A stretch of DNA of 64,000 nt from Aldrovandia affinis. Lineage: Eukaryota; Chordata; Actinopteri; Notacanthiformes; Halosauridae. The position numbers and the translations under genes are program-made. Positions 24,601 through 36,479 of this stretch are shown here, piece after piece. The notes beneath the pieces are model-generated. The model did not search any database, was not told the DNA's origin, and saw only the letters and a list, made by a program, of their open reading frames with translations. The DNA is taken from contig JAINUG010000147.1 in NCBI GenBank assembly GCA_029706075.1, positions 1,439,145 through 1,503,144 of the forward strand, given 5' to 3'. Within the stretch, counting starts at the first letter, position 1; the number at the start of each line of letters is the position of its first letter.

Positions 24601-27600
24601 GTCGGGGCCTGGTGGCTGGGCTTCCTGGTGTCCTCGGCCATCATGTTCCTGGCTGGCCTCCCCTTCTGGTTCTTCCCCAGGTCTCTGCCCAGGCAGGGCG
24701 AGGAGCAGGTGGTGCCGCCGGCCCCCCAAGACCATTCAGGGCCCCCTGCCCCCCAGGCCTCGAAGCTGCCCTAACGTTGCCAAAGGCAAGCCGTCAGTAG
24801 AGCCTGCAGAACACCAGCGCTTCGGTTTTGTTCAAAGCAGATGCAGCCCTCTACGTTCTCCACTCTCTTCTTGTCTTCCCTTGTCTTCTCTCTCCCTTAA
24901 TATTTCCATATTCAGCCTCCCGGGTGGTATAGCAGTATGTCCGAAGCTGCCCACTGTGACTGGGGTTTGATTCCACCGGCCGCGCCAGTTTCAGCTCTGG
25001 CCAGGAGTGCCACTAGGGGGCGGCAATTGGCTGTCCACCCCAGGGTGGGGGGAGGGAAGCCGATACGAGTTTGCTGCGTATAGGAGTGGCCCTGTGTGCA
25101 TACCGGAGTTACGGTGACAGCTTGGCGGGTCCCGGCTCGGAGGAGGCAGTGCCCAGCCGCATGTCACTGCCGGTACAGGACTATGGCAGCGAACAGTCAA
25201 TATGAGGGAGGGGGATAATTGACATGAAAAATAGGGTATAATTGGCTACTATATTGGGAGGAAACATTTTTATCTTCTCAGTCTTTCCTCATGAGCTTTA
25301 ATTAATTTCCTCTCTGCTCCTGGGCCAGTAAGGATCTTTCTTGTTTGTCTAACAATATCAACCAAGGGCCAGTTCAAACATGAACTAACAGTACGCATGC
25401 TCCAGGTTAGTGAGGTCCATAGTTAAAGGTGGTAAAGAACTCTTTTACACTAGATCTGGACTTAAATTCCAGAGCTTTTGCAAAGCAAAAAATACATAGA
25501 ATTGTCTGTATTAAATGCATTGTTCTAATGATATTCCCTATTTCTCAAATTAAGTCGTTATATTAAGTGAGCCATTTCCAGGTTTTCTGCTCATATATAC
25601 TGTATATATACAGTATGATGTTTAATTACATTCGTTTTTCTCGTTCTGTTGCAGGTTTCCTGCCATCCCTGAAAAAGCTTCTGTGCACCCCGTCCTATGC
25701 TCTGCTTCTGTGTGGGAATGTTCTGAAGTTCAACTCCTTCACTGGGCTTTTCACTTTCAAAGCCAAATACATGGAGCAGCAGTTTGGCCAATCAGCAGCC
25801 CGAGCCAACTTCCTCCTCGGTGAGTGAGTGCTTCTCAACAACGCCTACGTTGGTGAGCAAGTGATTCTCAACAGCTCCCTCATCGTTGAGTGTGAAGAAA
25901 GAGGCTTGGGTCCACCAGGCACCAAGATAGAAGGGCTCAATGTCACTATCATTATAAAGGTTCGCTATCTGTCTGTGTCACTCTGTCCAATCGATTCCCA
26001 CTGTACGGTCTCTTGTCTGTTACTCCTGTATTCTCAACAGTACTGCTATTTCCCTTTTGAGTAGGATAAATGGCTGTAATGAAATTACAACACTGACAGT
26101 CCTGACAAAATAATTGTCCAATTGGTTACAAAGTAATGACGGACTTCTCTGTTATCTGCAGGTGTGCTCAATCTGCCTGCTTTTGCTGTGGGGATATTTC
26201 TGGGTGGGTTGCTAATGAAGAGGTACAAGCTCGGAGTGGTTTCTGGGGCCCAGCTCTCCTTCATGACCTCCTTTCTGGCATACCTCCTGCTCCTCCCACA
26301 GTTTGGCATCAAATGTGAGAACGTAAAGGTGGCAGGGCTGACCGTCTCCTACAATGGGTGAGTAGCACACACACTGTCTCATCTGCAAGGTTCGCACTAT
26401 AGGCTACTCACTGGCTGTGTCCCAATACTTTTTCCTTGTTCCCTCATTTCCTACCCATGTCTTCTTCTCCTTGAGCGAGAGAGAACACGCACGATACAAA
26501 GTGACAAAAATAATCTTCAGCGTCCCCCTCGTGGGTTCCGGCTAAAACCAATAAATCAAAATAACACACTAAAATAACAAGTACCTTTCGTACCTTTCGT
26601 GTTTCAAAACACTATAACAAGCACAGACAGACAATTGCAACTTTTCAGTTTCGCTTTCACGTGCCGTCTCAGAGTTCTCTCTCACCAGCTTTTAGGTTCT
26701 GTGTTCCAGGCACCTACTAAGAAAGGTAGAGCGGTTTTAAGCACACAGGTATGTTAATTCTGCACAGCTGTGTGCTCTAGTTAACGACGTGGCCGATTTC
26801 CACCCCCACCTCCCCCGGCCTAGACTGACACCTTCCACAATAACATAACCAATGATAGGTTATGATGCTGATCTTGTGAATAGGCTTTTAACATCAGACC
26901 AAGCTTGAAACTATTTATAAAATCCTGTTCCTAGCCTTAAGCACTATTCCAAAACTTGGCAGATACAAAACAAGATACTGGGCAGCTAATCTTAAGGTAT
27001 ACATGTTCTTAAGTCTGGTGGAATGTAGAGACCGTGCTCCCAGCAGTGATCCGTACTCTGTCCCTCAGGACCCGTGGGGTCTCGTACGAGGAGCACACGC
27101 TGTTCTCAGAGTGCAACGCCGCCTGTTCCTGCTCTGTGGGGGAGTGGGACCCTGTGTGCTCCGACAATGGGATCACCTACATGTCTCCGTGCCTGGCAGG
27201 CTGCACCAGCGCTTCTGGATCTGGCAAGAACACGGTACAGTGCTGTTCGTTTTTGGGAAGATGTGTAATGGAGTTGGTTCTGCCTGCAGTGAGTTTTGAA
27301 CAGAGGATCCCAATGCCACAAGAGACAGGATTAGCCCGCTGAGCGAAGGACTCGAGTCCCCACCCAGGGGAACTAATCGTACTCTTATCGATGTCACTTT
27401 CTGCAGCGAACGCTCACGTGCTTACCTCACGTCTTCCGAGCGCCGCTATGGATGTACAGTAAACACTGTGACTTTAAATAAAAACTAAATGAGGCAATAT
27501 GTATCAGGTATAAGTCAGGGTTGAGGGTATGCGCTCTTAACTTGAGCAGTAATAACTAGGGGTGTGCAGATCTCATAATACTCCGTAATTGTAATCCGTA

Positions 27601-29860
27601 AAATCCTTGTAATTAGATGTAATCAAATCGGGATCGGAAGTGAGCTTTAAAATGTTCAAAATGGTGATACGTGGAAGCTTGCGAGGCATGCAAAGTCATC
27701 CGAGTGCCTTGTCTCTACTCTTATGGTCTACACACATTGCTTTTCAGTCTCTTTTATGTTGTCAATTTCAGCTAACTTTAGCTAGTAGCACCAGGTAGCA
27801 TCTCACATAGCACAGTCGTTGGCATTGATTAGCTCGTCAACACAAAGGAATTATCCTATCAAAAAACAATAAGCAAGAGTATGATTTTTGTTTGTCTTTC
27901 ACCACAAAAGTTGCTGAGTGGACAAGACGAGATTCCCTAGATCACTACAGCTGCCCAGGAGATTGGAGCTAACGATAAAGTTTCTCCCTGAGTGCAGTGC
28001 TGGGCCCAGCAGCAGGCAGACTAGAATTATCTCTAGCTGGGGCAGCATGAGGGAAGAACATGCTTTTCTATCAACAAAGACTCTGCAGACTTGACCGTTA
28101 TACTGTTGTGTTATAGAATTTCAAAATAATACTGTTTTCTTGTGGGCACAGTAGGTCGACAACAGGAACTTGATCTATATAAATTATAGATTTATGCCAT
28201 CCGCACTGAGGTAAAAGGACAGTCTGAGAGATGAGTGAAGCGATGAGGTTTATAAACACAGTACACACCGCTCTGATCCAAGCGTGGCAGCAGGATACAT
28301 GTACTCATCGTCCACTTGTTTACAGACAGCAAAATTAGCCAATTGGAGTAGTTATCTTTAACGTGGCATCTTAATAGAAACGTATCCAAAATACTTGTAT
28401 CACAAGAAATAACTCATTGAAGCATCCATTTACATATTGTACGTCTGCAGTGTCTCCATTCATCCACTATTCGTCATAGATTTTTCAGCTTTTTGTTTTT
28501 GTACTTGAACAAAAAGGTCTTTCACAACTGCAGCTGTGTGCTGTCCTCCCCTCCTGAATCGGACAGTCTGTCCGTGCGTCTGGGCCAGTGTGCTCGCGGC
28601 CCCTCCTGCGGACGGAGCTTCACCACGTACATGACCGTGTCTGTCCTCAGCTCCTTCATCAATGCCCTGGGGACCACAGCAGGATACATACTCGTCATAC
28701 GGTCAGTCAACCCCCACAGTGTAATGGTTAGGAAGCTGGGCTTGTAACTCAGAGGTTGCAGGTTCAATTCCCAGGTGGGGGCACTGCTGTTGTACCCTTG
28801 AGCAAGGTACTTAACCTGAATTGCTTCAGTAAAAATATCCAGCTGTATATATGGATTGTATGTAAATAAATGTAAACTGTGTAAGTCGCTCTGGATGATA
28901 GCGTCCGCTAAATGCCTAAAAATGTAAAAATGTTCTCAGCCCTCATCCTTATGTCGCTTGGTTTATTTGAGTCTTGAGTTTTAATTCCTCATTTTGAGGA
29001 TGCACGTTTTTTTAGAATGGGACAGAGGGCAGCATGATGTGTCAGGGTGGCGGTCAATACTGTCTGTTGTGTAACAGTCATTACAGCAAGATTGTGTTGG
29101 GAAGCCTCCCAGGTGGTCTAGCGGTCACAACGTTCGACGCTGGCCACTGCGACCGGGGTTCGATTCCACCAGCCACACCAGTATCGGCTCTGGCATGGGA
29201 ATGGGAAAAATCTGAAAAAAGATTGTGTTGGGAATGGTCAATACAGCAAGGTTGTGTTGGGAGAGGTTGACAGAACATACAGATACAGTAAGTAAGAGCT
29301 GGTAAGTTTTTCCTGCTTTGTGTTATTTCCTTTTAGGTGCATCACACCTGAATTAAAATCCCTGGCCCTCGGTATCCAGACCCTGGTGGTGAGAACTCTG
29401 GGTAATTCATATAATTTCATTCTAGAATTGAGCACTCTAGGAAATCTGTCAGAAGTCTGATATTGTCACTGATATTGGAGCTGGCTGAATGGCCATTACC
29501 AAACCGTAACCTTGGAATAAGTATGCGTCAGTGAACAGTATTATGCAAAATAGAATGATAAAAACAAAATGAAGCATGTTTTAAAAATATCTATTCTCTT
29601 TAGTCACGTTAGCCTACTAAAGTATAAATGAAATGTAGAGCTGAATGTGCCTGCAGTGTTTCCTATGGGACCTTTCTCTGGTCCCACCACAGGGGGAATC
29701 CCGGCTCCTGTGTATTTCGGTGCTCTGATCGACTCCACCTGTTTGAAATGGGGGCTCAATAAATGTGGGAGCAGGGGTGCTTGTCGGATGTATGACTCTG
29801 ACATGTACAGGTGAGTGCGTGTGCATGTGCGTGTGTGTGTGTGTGTGTGAGTGAGTGAGT

Positions 29861-29900
<40 letters not shown>

Positions 29901-30729
29901 AGGTGCTGTGAAATAGGGAAAAAAATATATGCTAAATATATGCAAAACCCAGATTCATGTAAGAGCCAGTAAACTTTGAGCTAAGGTTAATAATAAACAT
30001 TATGAGGGGCTGGCGGATAGCCTAGCAGTCTAACACACCCGTATTTGGCTGGTCCTGTACGAATGTGAGTTGCCTATCAGGGATGTGTCACACCGAAACC
30101 CGTCTCTGCCAGACCAGCCCTGGCCATTAGCCCCGAGCAGGGGTGGCATTTGGCTTTCCGCTCCTGAGGGAGGGGGGGGGGGGGGTGGGCACAAACTCGC
30201 TGTGAAGCACATAAGGGCGTCTCCAGAAAGGGGGTCAGTGAGTTCCGTCTCGAAAGAGGTGGATCATCACCAGCCTCGGAGAGTAGCTTTCCCCGTAGAG
30301 ACGGGCAGGAGTTCATCAAAATAAATAGAGGGTATAATTGGCTTCCAAATTGGGGAGAAAAATTGGGAAAAATCTTTAACAAAATTATTATTATTATTTT
30401 TTTTTAAAAGGAAACATTATGAGGAGGCATTATGTTGGCAGTGATGCTCTGAGATTTCAGTGATAGGAATGGAATGTTTTCCTGACTTTTTGTTCTGATT
30501 TGCTTTGGCGAGGCACAGGATGATATTCCTGGGGCTCATCACGTGCCTCAGTGGCTCCTCCTATTTCTTCGTCGTCCTGCTGATCGTGCTCTTAAGGAGG
30601 CAGTTTCAGGAGGAGGCGGGCCCTGTCGCAGACCCGCCCACAAATCAGGACGGAGTGGAGCTCCTCCCCCCCACCCAGAGGGAGAAGGAAGTGGACAGGG
30701 CCGCAGACAAGACCAATGGGCAGCTGTAG
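18667..30729 (+). CDS. slco1: OATP1-type organic anion transporter, copy 2 (complete, 14 coding exons, one frame break)
   Basis: Exons: 18667-18775 (ATG at 18671), 19496-19637, 19834-19966, 20757-20920, 22610-22756, 23167-23265, 24566-24785, 25655-25819, 26162-26357, 27069-27234, 28517-28701, 29337-29401, 29693-29810 and 30519-30729 (stop TAG). Allowing for one extra base, this gives 704 residues, normal for OATP1. The start [11 protein letters not shown] precedes a 35-residue cytosolic tail. Helix 1 begins [33 protein letters not shown] follows. Helix 4 is [18 protein letters not shown], the signature [13 protein letters not shown] precedes helix 6, and the Kazal-like loop is in exon 27069. 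The short upstream in-frame ATG at 18569 lies before an acceptor (ctcag at 18662-18666), so I prefer 18671. Exon 24566-24785 is 220 bp against 249 bp in copy 1 and is not a multiple of 3. The unbroken frame stops at 24772-24774. Its downstream donor would be GC rather than GT. From memory the helix 4-5 region looks closest to OATP1C1. Confidence 0.92.
18855..18985. repeat. Repeat pair member (other copy 21808-21935)
   Basis: Both copies share caggttaggtaatcgtctcc, attgaaaatt, ctgaaatggacag and ggaggaagttctttaag in order. They lie in two different introns of SLCO1 copy 2. The element type is not recognised. Confidence 0.7.
20960..21425. repeat. Unclassified dispersed repeat in SLCO1 copy 2 intron
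   Basis: ggactggacccaaatgcaga near the left and ccgccctctggcggcaaaca near the right resemble a common fish DNA repeat, with internal duplication of cactgaagaaat. No frame. Confidence 0.45.
21808..21935. repeat. Repeat pair member (other copy 18855-18985)
   Basis: Same blocks as 18855-18985, with an expanded attcaaattcaaattcaatt run. Confidence 0.7.
22985..23106 (+). mobile_element. LINE-like 3' tail with (TTA)n
   Basis: The text gctgtataaataaagttta runs into (TTA)n. This resembles fish LINE 3' ends. It lies in an intron of SLCO1 copy 2, shortly before exon 23167. Confidence 0.5.
23355..23515. mobile_element. Partial hAT-like repeat in SLCO1 copy 2 intron
   Basis: It starts with ccagtggttctcaatcctgg, a common hAT terminus in vertebrates. 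No matching right end was seen. Confidence 0.4.
24566..24785 (+). pseudogene. Frame-broken exon of SLCO1 copy 2 with likely GC donor
   Basis: The exon encodes [20 protein letters not shown], helix 6 and the start of the large cytosolic loop. It then crosses three C-runs (24722-24727 and two near 24740-24755). The opening frame ends in TAA at 24772. The expected exon end, NVAK followed by G, is read in the +1 frame and stops at AAAG|GCAAG, a typical GC-AG donor context; copy 1 has AAAG|GTACC at the same place. No GT donor in the open frame gives the phase that the next exon (25655) needs. A miscounted or expanded C-run is the simplest cause. Confidence 0.7.
24913..25270 (+). mobile_element. 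tRNA-headed SINE, type 2
   Basis: The head gcctcccgggtggtatagca is followed by gtttgattccaccgg (B box), gccactagggggcggcaatt and the common tail. It sits 130 bp after the frame-broken exon of SLCO1 copy 2. Confidence 0.8.
26690..26845 (+). mobile_element. Diverged copy of the retroelement end seen at 4930-5095
   Basis: Shared blocks are ccacctactgaa-like, gcggttttaagcacac, cgtggccg and gacaccttccaca in the same order. It lies in an intron of SLCO1 copy 2. Confidence 0.45.
28714..28931 (+). mobile_element. tRNA-derived SINE, type 3
   Basis: Same family as 8629. It begins about 12 bases after the donor of exon 28517-28701 in SLCO1 copy 2. Confidence 0.85.
29100..29205 (+). mobile_element. tRNA-headed SINE, type 2, head only
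   Basis: The head gcctcccaggtggtctagcg and B-box ggttcgattccacc are present, after which the copy is truncated. Confidence 0.75.
29825..29900. repeat. (GT)n-(GAGT)n-(GA)n microsatellite
   Basis: Compound tract starting 15 bases after the donor of exon 29693-29810 in SLCO1 copy 2. Confidence 0.9.
30007..30411 (+). mobile_element. tRNA-headed SINE, type 1
   Basis: Same head, body and gagggtataattggc tail as the 6913 copy. The flanking duplication is aaacattatgag (29995-30006 and 30412-30423). It lies in the last intron of SLCO1 copy 2. Confidence 0.85.
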
Positions 30730-30911
30730 AAGGGGATCACCTATCGATAAGTTGGTTCTAGAGGGGGTAGGGGGATTCAGTTAGCAGAGAGGCAGCCAGA
30801 GGCCAAGCTACAGGGGCACAGCAATGGTGCCTCCTTCCACTTAATTAGTATTTTAAAGATTAATATATGTTTAAATATCCTAGATGTACTATTATGTGTG
30901 TGACTTTTGCC

Positions 30912-30917
30912 AATAAA
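30912..30917 (+). terminator. Polyadenylation signal of SLCO1 copy 2
   Basis: AATAAA lies 183 bases after the stop codon of copy 2, in context ccaataaacag. It is the first canonical hexamer downstream, giving a short 3' UTR of roughly 200 bases. Confidence 0.6.
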
Positions 30918-31325
30918 CAGATGTGAATACAAAACAAATCAGTGTATATGCAAGGACAGTTATTCTGCAAACAGAGTATTACTGGCTGTCTTTTCTTACC
31001 CTCCACCAACCCCCCCACCATCTCACTTTGGGGGTAAACTTTATGATTTAATAATTTACGCATTTTGGTATGTGACCCCTCAAAACCACAAATACTGCAG
31101 TTAACCCTCTCCCACCCCCCACCCCCTACCCTCAAGAACCATCTATCCCGCAGCCCACAATAACACACACACCCAAAAAGAAAATACACAATCTCACATC
31201 CAACTTTCTGTCCCCACCCTTATCCCCCTTCCCATCCATTGTTTGACTGAAAACAAAAGTAAATGCCAACCATTCTGTTTTCAACATAATTATCCAAGTT
31301 GTAAAATTAGTAAAAAGATGCATTT

Positions 31326-31463
31326 CGGGGCCTCTGATAGCGTAGCGGCCTAACGCACCCATATTGGCTGGTAAAGGTACAAGTGTGAGGTGCCGATCAA
31401 GGTCACGGTTCGAAACCCGACCGTACCAGACCGGCCCTGGTGGGGAGCCCCAAACGGGGGTGG
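31326..31463 (+). mobile_element. tRNA-headed SINE, type 1, 3'-truncated
   Basis: Only the head and early body are present (gatagcgtagcggcctaacg, cacggttcgaaacccgac). The sequence then passes abruptly into a different repeat. Confidence 0.75.
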
Positions 31464-32440
31464 CGTTTTCGACACCGAAGCTCGAAACGATATCGATTGC
31501 TTCGGCACTTGCAGATTCCGCGTAGCGGTTCAAAACGGCGGAGTCACGTGATCGATGTGTCAAACGTCACGGTTCACGTGTCGAATGTCAAAAGGTTTTA
31601 AAAATGGAGCGAAAGCTCGAAAACTTTGAAAGTTTGAATGCATGGTGTGAGTTTGTCGAGTTGTCGTTTGTGAGATTGCTGAGAGAGAGATACTGTTTAT
31701 GGGGATTACTGAGAGACCGAGAGTGATATTTGCGAGGATTGCAGAGATATTTGATAATTAATTAGAAATTGTGAGATAGTAGATATATTAGTTCGTTAGA
31801 TAGATAGACAGATAGATGAGATAGACATATAATCTAGATTATGGAGGGTAGAGGCATCAAGAAACCAAATAAAAATATTAAAAAATATATTGTTTCTCAA
31901 TAATAATAATAATATATGCCATTTAGCATATATTTCAGCACCGTGCTCTCCCTATTGAGCCACACAGACCCACTAGAGAATATAAATAATATAAGATATT
32001 GAACCAGCAAGGGAGTCAACGTTAAATGAGTTAAGGGAAACCACAAGAGCCACCATGTTATGGATTTGTGCAATTTTAGTGAAGTGCAATAAGACCTAGT
32101 GCTGGGACTTGTGCAATATATGTATAGATGTGTTGTTATATGGATTGCTCTGTCTTTCGTCTTATACATTGTGGTGTATGGGAAGTTTTTTTAGATGCAA
32201 AACTATTTTCTGCACGAGCAGACAATAAAGTAGTATCTCATCAACACAATTTCAAGTATCCCCGCAATTAGGTTTTTGGCTAATGTTATGCAAACTCTGT
32301 CACCAACACACTTATAATTAATGCCTGCAATGGCAGTTTCTGCCAGTAGAGGCCAATGTTGACTTGCAGTGTTCCGAAACGTTTTGAAACAATCGTTTTC
32401 AATGTCTCAAGTTGTCTCAAAGTTTCGAGCTTGCCATCCC
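31464..32440. mobile_element. Probable hAT-like element with TCGAAGC-type ends
   Basis: The left part repeats cgaagctcgaaacg and gagcgaaagctcgaaaac. The right end reads gtttcgagcttgccatccct, an inverted relative of the left motif. It begins where a truncated SINE (31326-31463) stops. It is non-coding, and the ends are not precisely defined. Confidence 0.4.
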
Positions 32441-32647
32441 TAGTGTATAGAAAAATACAAAGAAAAGTGGGCCAAACAGTAATTTAATTCCCCCTTTCTG
32501 GACTAGTCAAAAACAAATACAATCTATAAACCAGAAAGGTAAACCTAAACACAACTCTGAGGGTTAGAAAGAAAGAAAATTAAAAAACTACAGCACCACT
32601 CCTCAATGTCCCAAAAGTCTCTTCCCATGCATGGAAGGCTGTGCTTT

Positions 32648-32795
32648 TATCCATCCATCCATCCATCTTCTACCGCTTCTCCTTGTCGGGTCGCGGGGGC
32701 AGCGTCCTAAGCAGGGAGACCCAGACTTCCCTCTCCCCGGCCACTTCGTCCAGCTCTTCCGGGGGAATCCCGAGGCGTTCCCAGGCCAGCTTTTA
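32648..32795 (-). mobile_element. LINE-derived fragment with (ATCC)n end
   Basis: (ATCC)n is followed by atcttctaccgcttctcctt and a GC-rich stretch with cgaggcgttcccaggccagc, a common vertebrate LINE 3' segment in reverse orientation. Confidence 0.5.
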
Positions 32796-32799
32796 TAAA

Positions 32800-35700
32800 A
32801 GGCCTAATGAAGGCAATAGGCAACACCTGAGCTACTAATTAGTACTAATCAGTCTTATGTGAGCATGCCTGTGTGTAAGGACACAGTTGTCCAAGGACCT
32901 GTGACTCCCAGGCTGTGGGAAGGAACAGCACCTGATAGCAGCTAAAGAGGAGGAGCAGCCATCTCTACTCCTCCCTCCACCCATCCCGAAGTCACAGAGG
33001 CCAGCAATGATTTGGCCAAATTACAGCAGTGCAGTTTCAGTCCCGCTTATTTCCTTATTTCCCTCCTCTTGTGTTACAAAGTACATCAAACACTCCATGC
33101 ATATTCAGTTGACATGGAACATGGACTTTTGATTAACTAGTTGTAAAGAGTTAACTATTCATTTATAAAAATCTGTGGGAATCATTCCCTGACGCTGTTG
33201 GTGTTTGGTGTATTGGGCGACCTGTGGGATTTTGTTCTCAGGACCAAGGTCAGTGCCCCGAGACATCTTAGAAATCGGCATGACTAGACAGTTGACCCAT
33301 GTGTATTCTTTATGTTTGCTCTTGATATTTATTATGTGGATGTAGTGGTCACCTGACAACTGACACCTGACAACAGAAAGGTTTTGTGGAAAGGAAAGAG
33401 TTCATAGAAGGCTCTAGTGGAATATATCCCATAGAAGTTCCAAGCAAAAACAAAATGCAATTGTGAAAAAGCACGATTTTTGGTACAACGCCTGTAAAAT
33501 GATAAGAATATCCATTGAATTGTTATGTGCACATTTGAATTCAGCTACAGTATGCATATGATGTTTTTCAGATGGTATCTACAGTGCAGTGCTTCAACAA
33601 CAAAATAATAATCAGTTCTGACATGTTATCTGCCAAATGCAATGCTTTCATTATCACAAAAATAAGATAGATTGTAATCCCTGCAAAAGAGGTTAATAAT
33701 ATTGCACTGGCTTTCTAGCTCTGCCCAACAGGAGCATGTTAAATGGACAAAATGAGACCAATGAAACATTATGAAGTGAAGGGTTGGCCCTGGTCATCAG
33801 TGTTTGGCTAACGCTTACAAAAGGTGCTGCTGGGAAATAAGATCAAGGGATAGAGGTCATGATAGAGCTCTCGCTATCAAAAAGTTAGTTTTTGTCTCCT
33901 TGCTTGCAACCAAAACTTGCTGCTTCACTAGCATTGCGTTAAAAAATAAAGACCTTCCAAGTCAATATTCATGTTTATTTAGTTCTCTTAATGTCAAAGC
34001 CTGGCCAGAAAAGACGTTCAAAGTTAGTCTGGGTTATTTTGTTGTGTAGTTTGTCTTTGTACGTTATTTGACAATAACTCCCATCATATTTGCGATTTGG
34101 AATAATTTGAATGTGTGGGGTATGGAGATGTATAATGAGAATGAATGTGTAACTTACGGACCCATTTGTCTTTATTTTTTATATTTATATGTGACTTGTG
34201 ATTTCCCATTTACTCATGGGACAATGAGGAAATATCTGTTTGTTCTGCTAGAGGTCCCTAAATCTCCTTGACTGGTTCAAATAAGCCAGTGATTGACAAC
34301 TAATTGTACCTCCACCTATTTTTGATAACTCATTCTCCCATCACTACCATAAATAACTTCATACATTGGGTGTGCATGCATGACGGTATCAAATGAAAGG
34401 TAAGACTTCATAAAGCATAGTTCTGAGTTGATCATTGTGCAGTATAGTGAAATTTCCCTGAGCACTTCCACTGATGGAAGCATCAGACTTGGAGAACAGA
34501 GAAGCCTCTGTGTGTCTGAATGTCAAACAATCATTATTGCAGTCATTTGCATACATTCATTGCATCATATATGCATTCAAATTAAGCTTATCACCTTTTT
34601 CCAAGCTTTGTAAAGGCACTCTTAACAGTGCCTCTCAATGATTTGAGTAATTAGTTGAATTAACCACTCCAATATGCACTTCTTGGGGTGGGAACGGCAA
34701 GAGGCTGATACATAGCGTTCTTCCACAAGGAATTCCATCGAGGTGTTTTCTTGCTGGTGGTAGAAAACGCTGTCTCAGGCACCACCCCTCAGGAATCTCC
34801 CATAAGTGTTCAATTGAGATCTGATGACTGAGATATCCATGGCATATGTTTTACATAATTTTCTTGTTCATCAGTGATCACTTGTGCCCTGTGGATGGGG
34901 CATTGTCATCCTGGAAGAGACCACTTCCATCAGGATAGAAACGTGGACCATAGGATTGAGGTGATTTGTATGTATTGGCATTTACTTTGCCCTCTAACAG
35001 GTTGAGTGGACCTACACCATGAAAGGAAAATGCAAGTCAAGAGTCAATAATCTAAAAAATGCCGGAAAGTGGCTAGCTCATTAGCAGAGACACCCATGGA
35101 CTCATTATGCTGACACAAATCTCCCTGCCTCTCTGTCTCCAAAGTAGACCCCACTGGACTGCAAAAGTCAAAGTTCAGAGGGCAAGCACAGAACATCCAA
35201 TTATAACAGCCTTAAAGCTGGTGGCATCTCAATGAGTTTGTGTTTGATTAAAAATGACCTCCTCTACAGCCTAGCATGTTTGGCTTTGTATTTATAATCT
35301 CCCTGCCCTTGTTTACAACACAGTGACTTTAAAAAACGTTCGAAAATGATTGTTAAGGATACACATTGTACAGACACACAGATTCTGTTCTCACGCAAGA
35401 GCTGGGGATGGATGGGGACCTTCTTTACACCAAGACCTTTTTTACTGGACCTTAAGTCCAGTAAGTCCAGTAAAAAAGCGCTGGAGTTCCTCTTTCAATG
35501 GCACTGTAAGGATGTGAGGAGAATCTGTTGCCTGGTGTGCTTTTTATGAACAGTAATATTCTTATGTAAGAACTGGAGCTCATTGTGCCATGTTTAAAAA
35601 GTATTGTGCCTACACATGGAGCTGAACCATAGTTTAGGTCAAAAAGGGCTCTTTTATACTTTTGTATAAGACTGTACTTAGACTTTGTACTGTCAACCAT

Positions 35701-36420
35701 ATTTTACCCCGGCTATGTTGGTGAATGTCAACAATGCAGTCGGAAACATCATGTAATTGAAAGATAATGTTGTTTAGGAGTAGATTTTCTATTCAATGCT
35801 TAATTCCCTTGTGTACAAAGCTATGTTTTCATTTAGTGCCACGCTGATGATTCACTTATAAACCTACTGGATTTCATTAGATGACAGAACGTCAGGGTTT
35901 TATTGCTTTAATTCACAAAACATGTTATCCAAATTAAAGAGACAGTGTCTCTTCAGATTTATTACAGAGGGTAGAGATTTATTTCAGCCATCACTGCTCC
36001 TACTTCTTCTTTATGCTTCTGAATCACACAAAAAGTGATCAGAAAGAGGACAAAGGAAACCAGACCTGTGCAAAGAATGTTCACCTCTCTCTCACGGTGA
36101 CTTAAAAACAAACACAAGTAGGACATGTGTGCCCAAAAAACACTAGTGAAACTGAGTCTCCTGTTGAAGGATGAAGATCAAGTTTTCAGCTATGGCCATC
36201 TGAGTTTGCCACAGTGTGGGTTTACGGCTCGCCACTCTGGCCCCAGGGACGACGCTGCCGTTCCTGACGATGACAACGATGTTGACGATGACAATGGTGA
36301 TGACGTGGTGCCTGTGTGGCGCATTTGACCCATGCTGCATCCTCGCATTCTTGAAGTGAGGTCCCATCTCCGCTGATGGAAATCATCTCCGCTGTTGGAA
36401 ACTGTGGGCTATATTTGGAG
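32800..36420. other. Intergenic, SLCO1 copy 2 to iapp
   Basis: AT-rich. Apart from the transposon-like segment at 34680 and the inverted repeat near 35430-35490, I see no gene. Confidence 0.5.
34680..35010. mobile_element. Probable DNA transposon-derived segment, intergenic
   Basis: The stretch gcattgtcatcctggaagag with flanking text resembles a dispersed vertebrate DNA transposon. No frame or ends are visible. It lies between SLCO1 copy 2 and iapp. Confidence 0.35.
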
Positions 36421-36479
36421 GACTGATGATGTCACAAGTGGTTCAGGCATGAAGCCTATAACAGGACAAGCTCTATAGA

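Noticed and set aside
24700-24775. Natural early stop in SLCO1 copy 2 giving a short isoform
   Set aside because: Seven further exons downstream are intact and conserved, so a frame slip in a C-run or an error is more likely.
29604-29945. 113-codon minus-strand open frame
   Set aside because: It is made of GA/GT repeat translation and antisense of an SLCO1 exon.
36125-36328. Asp-rich short frame upstream of iapp
   Set aside because: The acidic run comes from a GAC/GAT-rich stretch; there is no splice logic or homology.
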